A DNA stretch of 51,117 nucleotides from Polyangiaceae bacterium (GTDB taxonomy: Bacteria; Myxococcota_A; Polyangia; Polyangiales; Polyangiaceae): positions 1 through 51,117 of the forward strand of contig JAICQL010000030.1 in assembly GCA_025937895.1 (NCBI GenBank), in the 5' to 3' direction. The notes beneath the pieces were generated by a model. The model saw only the letters and a program-made list of their open reading frames with translations, did no database searches and was not told the DNA's origin. A program made the position numbers and the translations under genes. Shown piece by piece: positions 41,701 through 51,117 of this stretch; within the stretch, counting starts at the first letter, position 1; each line of letters begins with the position of its first letter.

Positions 41701-41935
41701 GGCTTGCGCGCACGCCTACGACACGGAGCCGGTGCGTACTCCGCTCAGCGTGCCGGGCGCGCGCGAGCGAGCGTTGCTCAGCGCGGACGGCCCTTCGTGG
41801 CTGTTTCGCATGGCACCGGACAACGCCCGCCGCGATGTGCGCATCGAGTACCGCAGCATGCGCTGCACCTTCGACGCCGGCGTCGAGATCCCCCCCGAGG
41901 TGTACGAGCTGAGTGGCACCCACGTCGAGGGCTAG
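38738..41935 (+). CDS. Large predicted lipoprotein with BNR-like repeats
   Basis: 1065 residues from GTG 38738, with a G-run and GAAG upstream. The signal has a hydrophobic C-W-L-A-L-C-S-A-L-A-L core, then S-A-L-G-C-S-G (lipobox near residue 30). The N-terminal half contains Asp-box-like motifs: L-S-A-D-A-G-A-S-W-R near 170-180, W-S-S-D-E-G-R-S-W-A near 210, R-S-S-D-G-G-A-S-F near 363, and E-S-L-D-G-G-A-H-W-E near 563. These are hallmarks of a sialidase/VPS10-type propeller used for binding. The second half (about 620-1065) has no recognised family; paired cysteines are scattered in it. It starts 23 bases after the thioredoxin stop and is probably in the same transcript. Confidence 0.75.
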   Translation: MLRQQTPRLTTVCWLALCSALALCCSALGCSGPSHELRPRPSLLESSRPLEELVSPPEWRYHPRRPAELVRSYELADGERLFVGAAGERWLIAPSTSAAQPASSLAPEALVGMLTGRREPWIFVGESGATYQAASPLGPFSASSAPAERLARVSAGEQHLLGVTEQGRLLLSADAGASWRAVGPAGERFSDVAAWPPHALALASPERIWWSSDEGRSWAMLDARPFGAERIDRDEEAGAVLRAVLGPRRVSFAGKEPPQLEPLGRNVRAEELALGVAPMAGASARAIAAGRAFLSEGSYFEVELGVRAETLSGKLGGVLLRRKAPLLSPCQEVVAAGFRDWVYVACTRERSGTARRFELFRSSDGGASFEREPYGAHGNPEVMRMAVGAEGALLVTGVCPAQDELAGCHPRGIQQRRELDGDAGAGSALEPVAAPALDDNALALTFAADGRSAYAVGQRTKSDALFIFAASDLSRGFAARELSRLDAPGSSAQRQVKSLTAARDGQLSLVTSQGSGTEQLVLLDSSGRTASINSPPIEQASLGAYGAWALAVGPDEVWESLDGGAHWEPIGRLPRALCPPSRSRCSPPVFCQHEGCALGDSLTRRGWRAEPRAVAPVLPPTPPRERATRGALRKPFACELTDAEWVELSGVDRLPDVSQAALGKAAWFALSADDALAAAGLWVADAGGARGEGTPRVRHSELLRPSERPADSAYYATLQVEGAAALRYPVPGSPGASSTHIAKVEIAWENLLEGRRGRALIADAGPQQPGDFAKTTGAARRAQVDLLSITSGGIFARVHRQPEHDQITYYLDGSSLQEIAPLTGELVHAKGVNREMVRLGGDNVALLYVSQDTAVVRARRQNDRWAFAAMTVGFYDAERFGLRQNQLLTYAAGRPALHVTTRFATGPSEARLFPLQAEGDVFAPGVFVPTQAQLPDGSFGCTPQQRQSPRLLSRHLPGTRHPVVVHDPVEPQRVFLTDAAVMHGTLDAACAHAYDTEPVRTPLSVPGARERALLSADGPSWLFRMAPDNARRDVRIEYRSMRCTFDAGVEIPPEVYELSGTHVEG

Positions 41936-41978
41936 GCCCTCGACGCGGGTATGGCGACTCGGGAAGGGCGCGAGCCGC

Positions 41979-44219
<2,241 letters not shown>

Positions 44220-44651
44220 TCAGCGCCCCAGATCGTAACCGGGGAAGAAGTAGGCGGTCTCGCGCAAGCCGTTCTCCGGGGAGTCAGAGCCGTGCACCGC
44301 GTTGCTGCTGATGTCGCTGCCGAACTGCTTGCGCAGGGTACCGGCCTCGGCCTTCAGCGGATCGGTGGCGCCGATCACCTTGCGCCAGTGCGCCACCGCG
44401 TCCTTGCGGCGCAGGGCAGCCAGCACCACGGGCCCGCGCACCATGAACTCCACGAGCTCAGCAAAAAACGGCCGCTCGCGGTGCACCGCGTAGAAGCCCT
44501 CCGCCACGGGGCGGCTGAGCTGCTCCTGGCGCAGCGCCACGATCTCGAAATCCTCGTCGATGATGCGCTGCAGGATCTGCGCTTGATGCTTCCTGCTCAC
44601 GGCATCTGGCTTGATGATGCAGAGCGTCCACTCGGTAGCTTCGTTTGCCAT
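44220..44651 (-). CDS. ndk: Nucleoside diphosphate kinase
   Basis: 143 residues, standard length. It transfers the gamma-phosphate between nucleoside triphosphates and diphosphates through a phosphohistidine. I-I-K-P-D-A-V at the N-terminus, M-V-R-G-P-V-V near 70 and the active site N-A-V-H120-G-S-D-S are all present. The ATG has GGAGA four bases before it. Lying between sucD and icd, it can rebalance the ATP/GTP product of succinyl-CoA synthetase with other nucleotides; this association is also known from other bacteria. Confidence 0.95.
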   Translation of the reverse strand: MANEATEWTLCIIKPDAVSRKHQAQILQRIIDEDFEIVALRQEQLSRPVAEGFYAVHRERPFFAELVEFMVRGPVVLAALRRKDAVAHWRKVIGATDPLKAEAGTLRKQFGSDISSNAVHGSDSPENGLRETAYFFPGYDLGR

Positions 44652-44697
44652 GGTCTCTCCGTAAGAGTGTGATCGGGACTGTAGAGTGGGCTCGCGC

Positions 44698-45591
<894 letters not shown>

Positions 45592-45613
45592 GGCTTCGTT
45601 CTCGGGCTGATCA

Positions 45614-46810
45614 CTACTTGGAGATGGCGGCGACGATCTTCTGTGCGCCGTCCGCCATGTTCTCGGCGGATTGAATGGCAAGCCCGCTCTCCGACAGGAT
45701 GCGCTTGCCCAGCTCTACGTTGGTGCCTTCCAGGCGCACGACCAGCGGCACCTTCAGACCCACTTCCTTGCTCGCCGCCACCACGCCATTGGCGATGATG
45801 TCGCACTTGGCGATACCGGCGAAGATGTTGACGAAGATGCCCTTCACCTTGGGGCTGCGCAAAATCATGCGGAACGCCTGGGTCACCTGCTCCTGAGTGG
45901 CGCTACCACCCACGTCCAGGAAGTTGGCGGGCGCGCCGCCGTAATGACCGATGATGTCCATCGTTGCCATGGCCAGACCGGCGCCATTCACCAGACAGCC
46001 GATGTTGCCGTCGAGCGAGACGTAGCTGAGGCCTGCCGCCTGCGCCTCCAGCTCCACCGGATCCTCCTCGTCCTGATCCAGCAACTCTTTCCACTCCGGA
46101 TGCCGGCCCTCGGCGTTGTCATCGAAGTTGATCTTGGCGTCGAGCGCGACCACGTCGCCCTTGCCGGTGACGATCAAGGGATTGATCTCGCACAGCGAGC
46201 AGTCTTCCTTCTCGAACAGGCGCGCCAGGGTGGAGACCACGGACACGAACTGGTTCGTGGTCTTCTTCGGATCGGGGCTGCCCTCCCCCACGCGCAGCGC
46301 AAAGGCCAGCTTGCGAGCCTGGAAGGCCGCCAGCCCGTGCAGCGGATCGACATATTCGGTGATGATCTTCTCCGGCGTGTGGGCGGCCACCTCTTCGATG
46401 TCCATGCCGCCTTCCGTGGAAGCCATCACGGCGATGCGCCGGGTCTCGCGATCGACGACCAGCGCCAGGTAGAGCTCCCGCTTGATGTCGAGCCCCTGCT
46501 CGACATACAGCCGCCGCACTGTCTGCCCCTCGGGGCCGGTCTGGTGCGTGACCAGTGGCTTGCCGAACATCTTCTCTGCGGCAGCCCGTGCTGCAGCCGG
46601 CCCTTGCTTGACCACCGTCACGCCGCCCGCCTTGCCGCGGCCGCCTGCGTGGATCTGAGCCTTGACCACGACCACTGGGATCTTGGTCTCCTCGATCAGC
46701 TTCTCCGCGGCGCTCGCCACGTCGTCCAACTTGAAGACGGGGATGCCCTTCGGCACGGCGATGCCGTAGCGAGCGAACAACGCCTTGCCCTGATATTCGT
46801 GAATCTTCAT
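45614..46810 (-). CDS. sucC: Succinyl-CoA synthetase beta subunit
   Basis: 398 residues, full length. The ATP-grasp domain begins M-K-I-H-E-Y-Q-G-K and carries [15 protein letters not shown] (about 50-64), the nucleotide-binding loop. E-I-N-P-L near 209 and [11 protein letters not shown] near 274, with [12 protein letters not shown], form the C-terminal ligase part. AAGG lies upstream of the ATG. A 271-base gap rich in repeats separates it from mdh, so it may be independently promoted. Confidence 0.96.
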   Translation of the reverse strand: MKIHEYQGKALFARYGIAVPKGIPVFKLDDVASAAEKLIEETKIPVVVVKAQIHAGGRGKAGGVTVVKQGPAAARAAAEKMFGKPLVTHQTGPEGQTVRRLYVEQGLDIKRELYLALVVDRETRRIAVMASTEGGMDIEEVAAHTPEKIITEYVDPLHGLAAFQARKLAFALRVGEGSPDPKKTTNQFVSVVSTLARLFEKEDCSLCEINPLIVTGKGDVVALDAKINFDDNAEGRHPEWKELLDQDEEDPVELEAQAAGLSYVSLDGNIGCLVNGAGLAMATMDIIGHYGGAPANFLDVGGSATQEQVTQAFRMILRSPKVKGIFVNIFAGIAKCDIIANGVVAASKEVGLKVPLVVRLEGTNVELGKRILSESGLAIQSAENMADGAQKIVAAISK

Positions 46811-46862
46811 CGCGCGCCTTTGCTGGTTGGCAGCTAACTCTCTCTGAATCTCTAGCTCGGTG

Positions 46863-46916
46863 GCGAGCTCTCAAACCTCGAGCTCGCGAGCGAGCTCCAA
46901 AACTTCGAGCTCCGGG
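46863..46916. repeat. 27-bp imperfect tandem duplication with GAGCTC palindromes
   Basis: Copies 46863-46889 and 46890-46916 both begin GCGAGCTC and carry a second CGAGCTC; they differ at about six positions. They lie just upstream of sucC on the minus strand. Confidence 0.65.
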
Positions 46917-46985
46917 GCGAGCGGCGGCGGCAGGCGCCGCCACTCTTCAAGACCGTCCGGATCCAGTCATCGGGCTCCACTCATC

Positions 46986-47006
46986 GTGGCGGCCGCGAGC
47001 CGCCAC
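46986..47006. repeat. Perfect inverted repeat between mdh and sucC
   Basis: GTGGCGGC (46986-46993) and GCCGCCAC (46999-47006) with a five-base spacer. Downstream of mdh on the minus strand it could be an RNA hairpin ending or attenuating the mdh transcript, but there is no T-run. Confidence 0.5.
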
Positions 47007-47081
47007 TCCAGGGAACCCACTCCAGGAACCCTCTCCAGGAACACAGGACCGGGACGCCAGGTGCTTCGTGCCGAATGCCGC

Positions 47082-48023
47082 TCACTGCGCGGCGTTCTTC
47101 ACCACTTCGACGACCTTGCGCACGCTGGATGCGCTCTTCTCCAGAGCCGCCTTTTCGTCCGCGGTGAGGCTGATGTCCACGATCTTCTCGATGCCGCCGG
47201 CGCCCACGATCACGGGCACGCCCAGGTACAGATCGCGGTAGCCATACTGGCCGTCGAGCAGCGCGGCGCAGGCCATCAGCCGCTTCTGATCGAGCAGGTA
47301 CGCCTCGGCCATGGCGATGGCGCCGGCCGCGGGGGCGTAATACGCGCTGGTGCCCATCAGGCTGACGATCTCACCGCCACCGCCGCGGGTGCGGGCGATG
47401 ATGGCGTCCAGCTTGTCCTTGGCGATCAGGCGATCCACGGGCACGCCGTTGATGGTGGTGGCGCTCGAGATCGGCACCATGTCGTCGCCGTGGCCACCGA
47501 GCACCAGGGCACGCACGTCCTTGACGCTCACCCCGGCCTCGCGCGCGAGGAACAGCTGATAGCGCGCGCTGTCCAGGGCGCCGGCCATGCCAGCCACCTT
47601 GGCGGAGGCGAAGCCGGTGCGGCGCTGGAACTCATAGACCATCGCGTCCAGCGGATTGCTGACCACGATCGAGAAGGCGTTGGGGCAGTACTTCTTGGCG
47701 TTGTCGGCCACGCTGCGGATGATGGGCAGGTTGGTGGCGACCAGGTCGTCCCGCGACTGGCCCGGCTTGCGCGGGATGCCGGCCGTGATGATCAAGACGT
47801 CGGCGCCGGCGCAGTCCGCCCAGTTCGAGGAGCCGGTGACCCGCGAGTCGCTGCCGGAGAGTGCGCTGGCCTGCTCCAGATCGAGAGCCTTGCCCTTGGC
47901 GAAATTCTCCTTCTGCGGAATGTCGAACAGCACGACATCCCCCAGCTGCTTGCTGACGAGCATGTTCGCCAGCTCCCCACCGATGTTCCCCGCGCCAATC
48001 AACGCGATCTTTTTGCGTGCCAT
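47082..48023 (-). CDS. mdh: Malate dehydrogenase (LDH-like type)
   Basis: 313 residues. It oxidises malate to oxaloacetate with NAD. The N-terminal Rossmann motif G-A-G-N-I-G-G is at 10-16, with D34 of F-D-I as the NAD-selective acidic residue. Substrate arginines R85 and R91 lie in G-I-P-R-K-P-G-Q-S-R, and the catalytic H178 in G-G-H-G-D-D-M-V-P. The R85 environment (not Q) marks malate rather than lactate specificity. AGGA six bases before ATG. First of the TCA block; a 39-codon frame lies just upstream. Confidence 0.95.
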   Translation of the reverse strand: MARKKIALIGAGNIGGELANMLVSKQLGDVVLFDIPQKENFAKGKALDLEQASALSGSDSRVTGSSNWADCAGADVLIITAGIPRKPGQSRDDLVATNLPIIRSVADNAKKYCPNAFSIVVSNPLDAMVYEFQRRTGFASAKVAGMAGALDSARYQLFLAREAGVSVKDVRALVLGGHGDDMVPISSATTINGVPVDRLIAKDKLDAIIARTRGGGGEIVSLMGTSAYYAPAAGAIAMAEAYLLDQKRLMACAALLDGQYGYRDLYLGVPVIVGAGGIEKIVDISLTADEKAALEKSASSVRKVVEVVKNAAQ

Positions 48024-48029
48024 ATTTTC

Positions 48030-48149
48030 CTATCCCGTTTCTTCCTTCGAATCTCGTTTGAGAGCAGGCCCTGGTCGGACTCGAACTTGACGCAAAGCGA
48101 CGTCGAGCGAAGGGCGCCCCCAAAAATTCGGGGCCTTCTGCTCGGCCAT
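48030..48149 (-). CDS. Possible 39-residue small protein upstream of mdh
   Basis: ATG at 48149 to TAG at 48030, ending six bases before mdh starts; the stop lies next to the mdh ribosome site. The product is basic with no hydrophobic run: N-F-W-G-R-P-S-L-D-V-A-L-R-Q-V-R-V-R-P-G mid-way. No good ribosome site precedes it. It could be a leader peptide, a small protein or chance. Confidence 0.3.
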   Translation of the reverse strand: MAEQKAPNFWGRPSLDVALRQVRVRPGPALKRDSKEETG

Positions 48150-48454
48150 CTCGAACTGCTCGCGAGGACCCTGGATGAGGCTTGCTAGAGCACCCCGGGG
48201 TCGTCGGGCAACCGCGCAGTAACCCAAGCGGCAGCCGAGGGCAACCGGGGAGTGAGATGGCAAAGCCGTGATTGCTCTCGCAAAATTCGCGCGACGGCGG
48301 GCGCGAAAGAGGCCTTGCTGCGAGGGGCAGCGCGGGGTGTCGGGGAGCGCGCCTGGGTTAATGGCCGAGGCGTCCGAAAATCCTTGCACGCCATGAAGAA
48401 AAAAGGCCCCACGGCGCAGTCGGATGCTATACAGCCGCCCCCCTTGGAGGAATC
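48150..48454. other. Intergenic region between divergent mdh and rpmI
   Basis: About 300 bases without a supported gene. It should hold both promoters. A TATACA at 48428-48433 could be a -10 for rpmI but has no -35 at 17 bases. No ribosomal-protein leader structure was recognised. Confidence 0.4.
48446..48450 (+). promoter_or_regulatory. Ribosome binding site of rpmI
   Basis: GGAGG four bases before ATG 48455. Confidence 0.85.
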
Positions 48455-48652
48455 ATGCCCAAGATGAAGACCAGTCGCGCCGCCGCCAAACGCTTCAAGC
48501 TGACCGGCTCCGGCAAGGTGCGCCGGCCAACGGGCGGCAACCAGCACGGGATGATCGGCAAGCCGCGCAAGCGCCGCCGCCGTCTGCGTGACAACGGAAT
48601 GGTAGCTCCCGCGTTCGAGAAGCGCATCAAGCTGCTGCTGCCTTATCTCTGA
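48455..48652 (+). CDS. rpmI: 50S ribosomal protein L35
   Basis: 65 residues, normal for bL35, a large-subunit protein. M-P-K-M-K-T-S-R-A-A-A-K-R-F starts the protein as in nearly all L35; the middle is very basic (K-P-R-K-R-R-R-R-L-R) and the end is I-K-L-L-L-P-Y. GGAGG is four bases upstream. It is followed after 19 bases by rplT. infC, the usual first gene of this operon, is absent; the gene upstream is divergent mdh. Confidence 0.97.
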   Translation: MPKMKTSRAAAKRFKLTGSGKVRRPTGGNQHGMIGKPRKRRRRLRDNGMVAPAFEKRIKLLLPYL

Positions 48653-48671
48653 GTAGAAGGATCGTTGAAGT

Positions 48672-49022
48672 ATGTCTCGTGTAAAGAGAGGCCCCACCCC
48701 TCGCCGCCGTCATAACCGGGTCTTCAAGCAGACCGAGGGTTTCGTCGGCAGCCGTCGCAACCGCTTCCGCGAAGCGGTGCGTTGCTTGATGCGCTCGTGG
48801 GAGTATTCCTTCGTCGGCCGCAAGGACCGCAAGGGCGACTTCCGCAGCCTCTGGATCACCCGCATCAACGCTGCCTGCCGCGAGCAGGGCACCACCTACT
48901 CGCGCTTCATCGCAGCGCTCAAGCAGTCCAACGTCGATCTCGATCGCAAGGTGCTGGCGGATCTCGCCGTGCGCGATCCGGGCGCGTTCGGCAAGCTGGT
49001 CGAGCTAGCCAAGGCTAGCTGA
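48672..49022 (+). CDS. rplT: 50S ribosomal protein L20
   Basis: 116 residues, standard bL20, an early-assembly 23S rRNA-binding protein and usually a translational repressor of its own operon. M-S-R-V-K-R-G, R-R-R-H-N-R-V-F-K near 11-19, F-R-E-A-V near 33-37 and R-K-G-D-F-R-S-L-W-I-T-R-I-N-A-A near 53-68 are diagnostic. The stop region is duplicated: GCTAGCTGAGCA occurs at the stop and again 16 bases on. Terminator at 49134-49175. Confidence 0.97.
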   Translation: MSRVKRGPTPRRRHNRVFKQTEGFVGSRRNRFREAVRCLMRSWEYSFVGRKDRKGDFRSLWITRINAACREQGTTYSRFIAALKQSNVDLDRKVLADLAVRDPGAFGKLVELAKAS

Positions 49023-49133
49023 GCATAGCGCTAGCTGAGCAGCGCGGAGGGCTGGCGCTTCGGTCGAGCGGCGGTGAGCCCATCACCGGCTGAAAGCTCC
49101 TCGCAAGGGCAGCTCGACGAGTCGAGCAGAACG

Positions 49134-49175
49134 AGCAGGGTGGCGGCATGACCGCCTCCCTGCTGCTGCTTTTTT
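49134..49175 (+). terminator. Intrinsic terminator of rpmI-rplT
   Basis: Stem AGCAGGG-T-GGCGG pairing with CCGCC-T-CCCTGCT (one T-T mismatch) around a CATGA loop, followed after five bases by six T residues (49170-49175). Strongest classical terminator in the window; it lies about 110 bases after rplT and also separates it from the convergent amidohydrolase gene. Confidence 0.85.
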
Positions 49176-49207
49176 GTGCTGTCGATGCCGCGCCCGGCGC
49201 TTGCGCT

Positions 49208-50530
49208 TCACGGCCTGGGTGGCGGTAGCCCGGCGCGCCCTCGCGGCACCCGTCCCAGGTCTCGATAGCGCTCGAACAGGGCCGTCTGGCGCGAACGCAG
49301 CGACAGCGAGCGGCCGCGGAGCACGACCTCGTTCGCCCACGTGCCGAGCTCGAAGGGGTCGCCCGTCCAGACACAGAAGCTCGCCAGGCGCCCCGGCGCG
49401 AGCAGCCCGTATTCGTTCCCCAGGCCGAAGGCGCGGGCAGGCTCGAACGCGAGCGCCCGCAGCGCGACGTCGCGCGACGTACCCGCCGCGACGGCGATGC
49501 CCGCCAGTTGCCGCATATTGTGCACGGCATAGGCGCTGAACGGGCTGAAGATCACCGGCACCCCGGCGTTGCCGAGCAGCGCGGCGTTTTCCCGCCGCGT
49601 ATTCAACCCGGAGAAGTCGCTCGGCAGGTTGTCGGACGGATCGAGGATCACCGGCACTCGCGCGGCCGCCAGCTGTGAGGCGATGATCCAGGCCTCCTCC
49701 GCCCCCGACAAAATGAGCCGGAGCTGATAGGTCTGGCTCAGCTCCAGCAGGCGCAACATGTCCTGAGCACGGGCGGCTCGAACGACCAGCGGCAGCCCGC
49801 CGCCGAGCACCTGGGTCAGCCGCCGCAAGTCCAGCACGCTGAAGGGCAGCTCGCGCGTCTGGCCCTGATCGTACGCCTGCGGGGAGCGCTGATACAGGCG
49901 CGCGCTCTCCAGCGCCTCGCGCAGGCGCCCCAGCGCGTGCGGGCGGCTGCTCTCGCTCAGCTCGAACAGGTTGGCGTGCAGCGCCAGATCCTCGCGCAGG
50001 ATCGCGCGCCCCGGAAACTGCTCGATCAGCTCGACGAAAGCGCTCGTGCCGGCGATCAGGCCGCCGCGAGGGGTCGCCACCGCCTGGGTCACACCCTCCC
50101 GCCGCGCCACGCCGAGCAAGGTGGACAGCGGGTTGTAGCCGTCGGCGGCTGAATACGCCGCGCGTATCGCGTCGGGGCGCTCCGCTGCTCGCGGCGAGGC
50201 ATCGACCGTGCCCAGCTCCAGCTCGATCTCCACCAGCCCCAGGGCGGTCTCGACCGCCAGCCAGCCCGGGGTGATGATCAGACCGTGCGCCTGAGTCGCC
50301 TGCGCGCCCGCGGGCACCGCGACGCCTCTGCCCAGCGCCGTGATGCGCTCGCCCGTGACCACGAGGGTGGCGTCCTCCAGCACCTGGCCGTCACCCAGCC
50401 ACAAGGTGGCGCCCAGCCAGGCGCGGGCTGGCACCTCCGCCTGCGCTGCGCCAGCGAACGCGCCCGCGCTCAGGGTCGCCGCGCCCGCAGCGAGCGCTGC
50501 CGCGCCCGCCAGCAGCTCGCGGCGCCTCAT
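49208..50530 (-). CDS. Tat-exported amidohydrolase-like protein lacking the N-terminal metal motif
   Basis: 440 residues. The N-terminus M-R-R-R-E-L-L followed by an Ala-rich hydrophobic run and A-Q-A is a twin-arginine signal, so the protein is folded before export. The composite-domain start (L-G-A-T-L-W-L-G-D-G) and end (G-L-L-A-P-G-R-L-A-S-F-C-V-W-T-G-D-P-F-E) are those of imidazolonepropionase-like amidohydrolases. However, where the metal motif P-G-x-I-D-x-H-x-H should stand it reads T-P-G-W-L-A-V-E-T-A-L-G. The H-x-H is lost, so it is likely inactive or differently metallated. It starts in ATGA overlap with the upstream amidohydrolase, suggesting a heteromeric pair. Confidence 0.8.
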   Translation of the reverse strand: MRRRELLAGAAALAAGAATLSAGAFAGAAQAEVPARAWLGATLWLGDGQVLEDATLVVTGERITALGRGVAVPAGAQATQAHGLIITPGWLAVETALGLVEIELELGTVDASPRAAERPDAIRAAYSAADGYNPLSTLLGVARREGVTQAVATPRGGLIAGTSAFVELIEQFPGRAILREDLALHANLFELSESSRPHALGRLREALESARLYQRSPQAYDQGQTRELPFSVLDLRRLTQVLGGGLPLVVRAARAQDMLRLLELSQTYQLRLILSGAEEAWIIASQLAAARVPVILDPSDNLPSDFSGLNTRRENAALLGNAGVPVIFSPFSAYAVHNMRQLAGIAVAAGTSRDVALRALAFEPARAFGLGNEYGLLAPGRLASFCVWTGDPFELGTWANEVVLRGRSLSLRSRQTALFERYRDLGRVPRGRAGLPPPRP

Positions 50531-51117
50531 CGTGCCACCCCGGGTGCCACCCGCGGGTTGAGGGGACCGAGCTCAGCCCCCTGCCCCAGCTCGAAATCCG
50601 TCGGGCGCACGGGGCCAAGCGCGCGCTCGTAGCGCAACCGTCCGTCGACGTACACGGCCGTCACTCGTGAATAGACGGAGAACGGATCTCCCGACCACAC
50701 CACCACGTCTGCCATCTTGCCCGGCTCCAGGCTGCCCGTCTGCTCGTCGACGCCCAGCGCCCAGGCCGCGTTCGAGGTGATCCATGCCAGAGCCGTGTTG
50801 CGATCGATCTTCACCCCGGCGCGGCGCGCAGCGCTCAGGCTCTTGGCTGCCTCCTGGTTGAGCTGTTGCACCAGGCTGGAGCTGTCTGAGTGCAACATGG
50901 CCCGCACCCCCGACTCGGAGAGCAACGCGAGGTTCTCGCGGATGGTGTCGTAGGCCTCCAGCTTGAAACCCCACCAGTCCGCCCAGGTGGCCACGCCCAC
51001 GCCGCGAGCGGCGAGCACGTCGCGAATCTTGTAGGCCTCCACCGCATGGTGAAAGGCTCGCACGCGGAAGCCGAACTCGTGCGCCAGCTCCAGCATCGCC
51101 AGCATCTCGTCGGCGCG
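50527..51117 (-). CDS. Amidohydrolase, C-terminal part (cut by window end)
   Basis: At least 196 residues; the frame remains open to the window edge, where R-A-D-E precedes the first in-window ATG, so the N-terminus is missing. Visible amidohydrolase features: R-A-F-H-H-A-V-E (conserved His region), M-L-H-S-D-S-S-S with the aspartate of the metal site, and G-S-L-E-P-G-K-M-A-D-V-V-V-W-S-G-D-P-F-S near the C-terminus. It is translationally coupled (ATGA) to the next gene. Unlike its partner, this copy keeps the C-terminal metal-site residues. Substrate unknown. Confidence 0.85.
   Translation of the reverse strand, partial: RADEMLAMLELAHEFGFRVRAFHHAVEAYKIRDVLAARGVGVATWADWWGFKLEAYDTIRENLALLSESGVRAMLHSDSSSLVQQLNQEAAKSLSAARRAGVKIDRNTALAWITSNAAWALGVDEQTGSLEPGKMADVVVWSGDPFSVYSRVTAVYVDGRLRYERALGPVRPTDFELGQGAELGPLNPRVAPGVAR

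Larger units (their letters stand above)
46811..47081. other. Repeat-rich spacer between mdh and sucC
   Basis: No gene. It holds a 27-bp tandem duplication, a perfect hairpin at 46986-47006 and three CTCCAGGAACC-like direct repeats at 47006, 47020 and 47033 (each listed or described here). Confidence 0.6.

Noticed and set aside
48061..48090. tRNA T-arm-like GTTCGAGTCC on the minus strand
   Set aside because: No matching acceptor, anticodon or D arm could be found at tRNA spacing upstream; probably chance.

Overview
The window is very G+C-rich and densely coded on both strands, with many GTG/TTG starts. It contains no rRNA, tRNA, CRISPR array or insertion sequence that I could recognise. The gene content points to a myxobacterium or close relative (Myxococcota). 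The clues are several surface lipoproteins, including an IgGFc-binding-domain protein and a Cys-rich tandem-repeat protein, a pilC-pilS pair, tandem bactofilins, a double-FHA protein and alanine/proline-rich envelope proteins. The taxonomic call is inference from content; no marker gene was compared.

Layout. 1-2911: the 3' end of an ABC-2 permease gene, a propeller lipoprotein and the rRNA methyltransferase RsmE. 2895-8372 (minus): three closely packed lipoprotein genes, transcribed in the order IgGFc-binding protein, 11-repeat Cys-rich protein, beta-propeller protein. 8474-13777 (minus): a translationally coupled membrane set of two GT-C type glycosyltransferases and a one-helix protein with a PA14-like fold. 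13886-14526: a broken asparagine-synthetase-like gene with several frameshifts. 14623-22454: FHA protein, serine hydrolase, pilC, pilS, TPR protein and acetyltransferase. 22478-26091: poorly characterised proteins, including an acidic lysine-free protein, a thioredoxin-fold lipoprotein, a small predicted barrel and a Lys-tailed lipoprotein, with short tandem repeats between them. 26373-29071: gcvT-gcvH (no gcvP nearby) divergent from an aldo/keto reductase gene. 29236-34522: SUV3-like helicase, DoxX-like membrane protein with a palindromic operator candidate, and ABC-F ATPase. 34592-38144 (minus): a small possible winged-helix protein, an outer-membrane barrel candidate, two bactofilins and TrmH. 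38388-41935: thioredoxin and a 1065-residue lipoprotein. 41979-48023 (minus): a central-metabolism block, mdh, sucC, sucD, ndk and a monomeric NADP-isocitrate dehydrogenase. 48455-49022: rpmI-rplT, followed by the best intrinsic terminator in the window. 49208-51117 (minus): two coupled amidohydrolase genes, the upstream one cut by the window edge.

How the parts work together. The mdh-sucCD-ndk-icd block supplies consecutive TCA-cycle steps; Ndk can rebalance the nucleotide product of succinyl-CoA synthetase. pilC and pilS keep the order known from the Myxococcus pil locus, but pilB, pilT, pilR and pilA are not in the window. The lipoprotein and GT-C region at 2.9-13.8 kb is the most accessory-looking part and the best candidate for a less-described cell-surface system. 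The housekeeping genes are ordinary.
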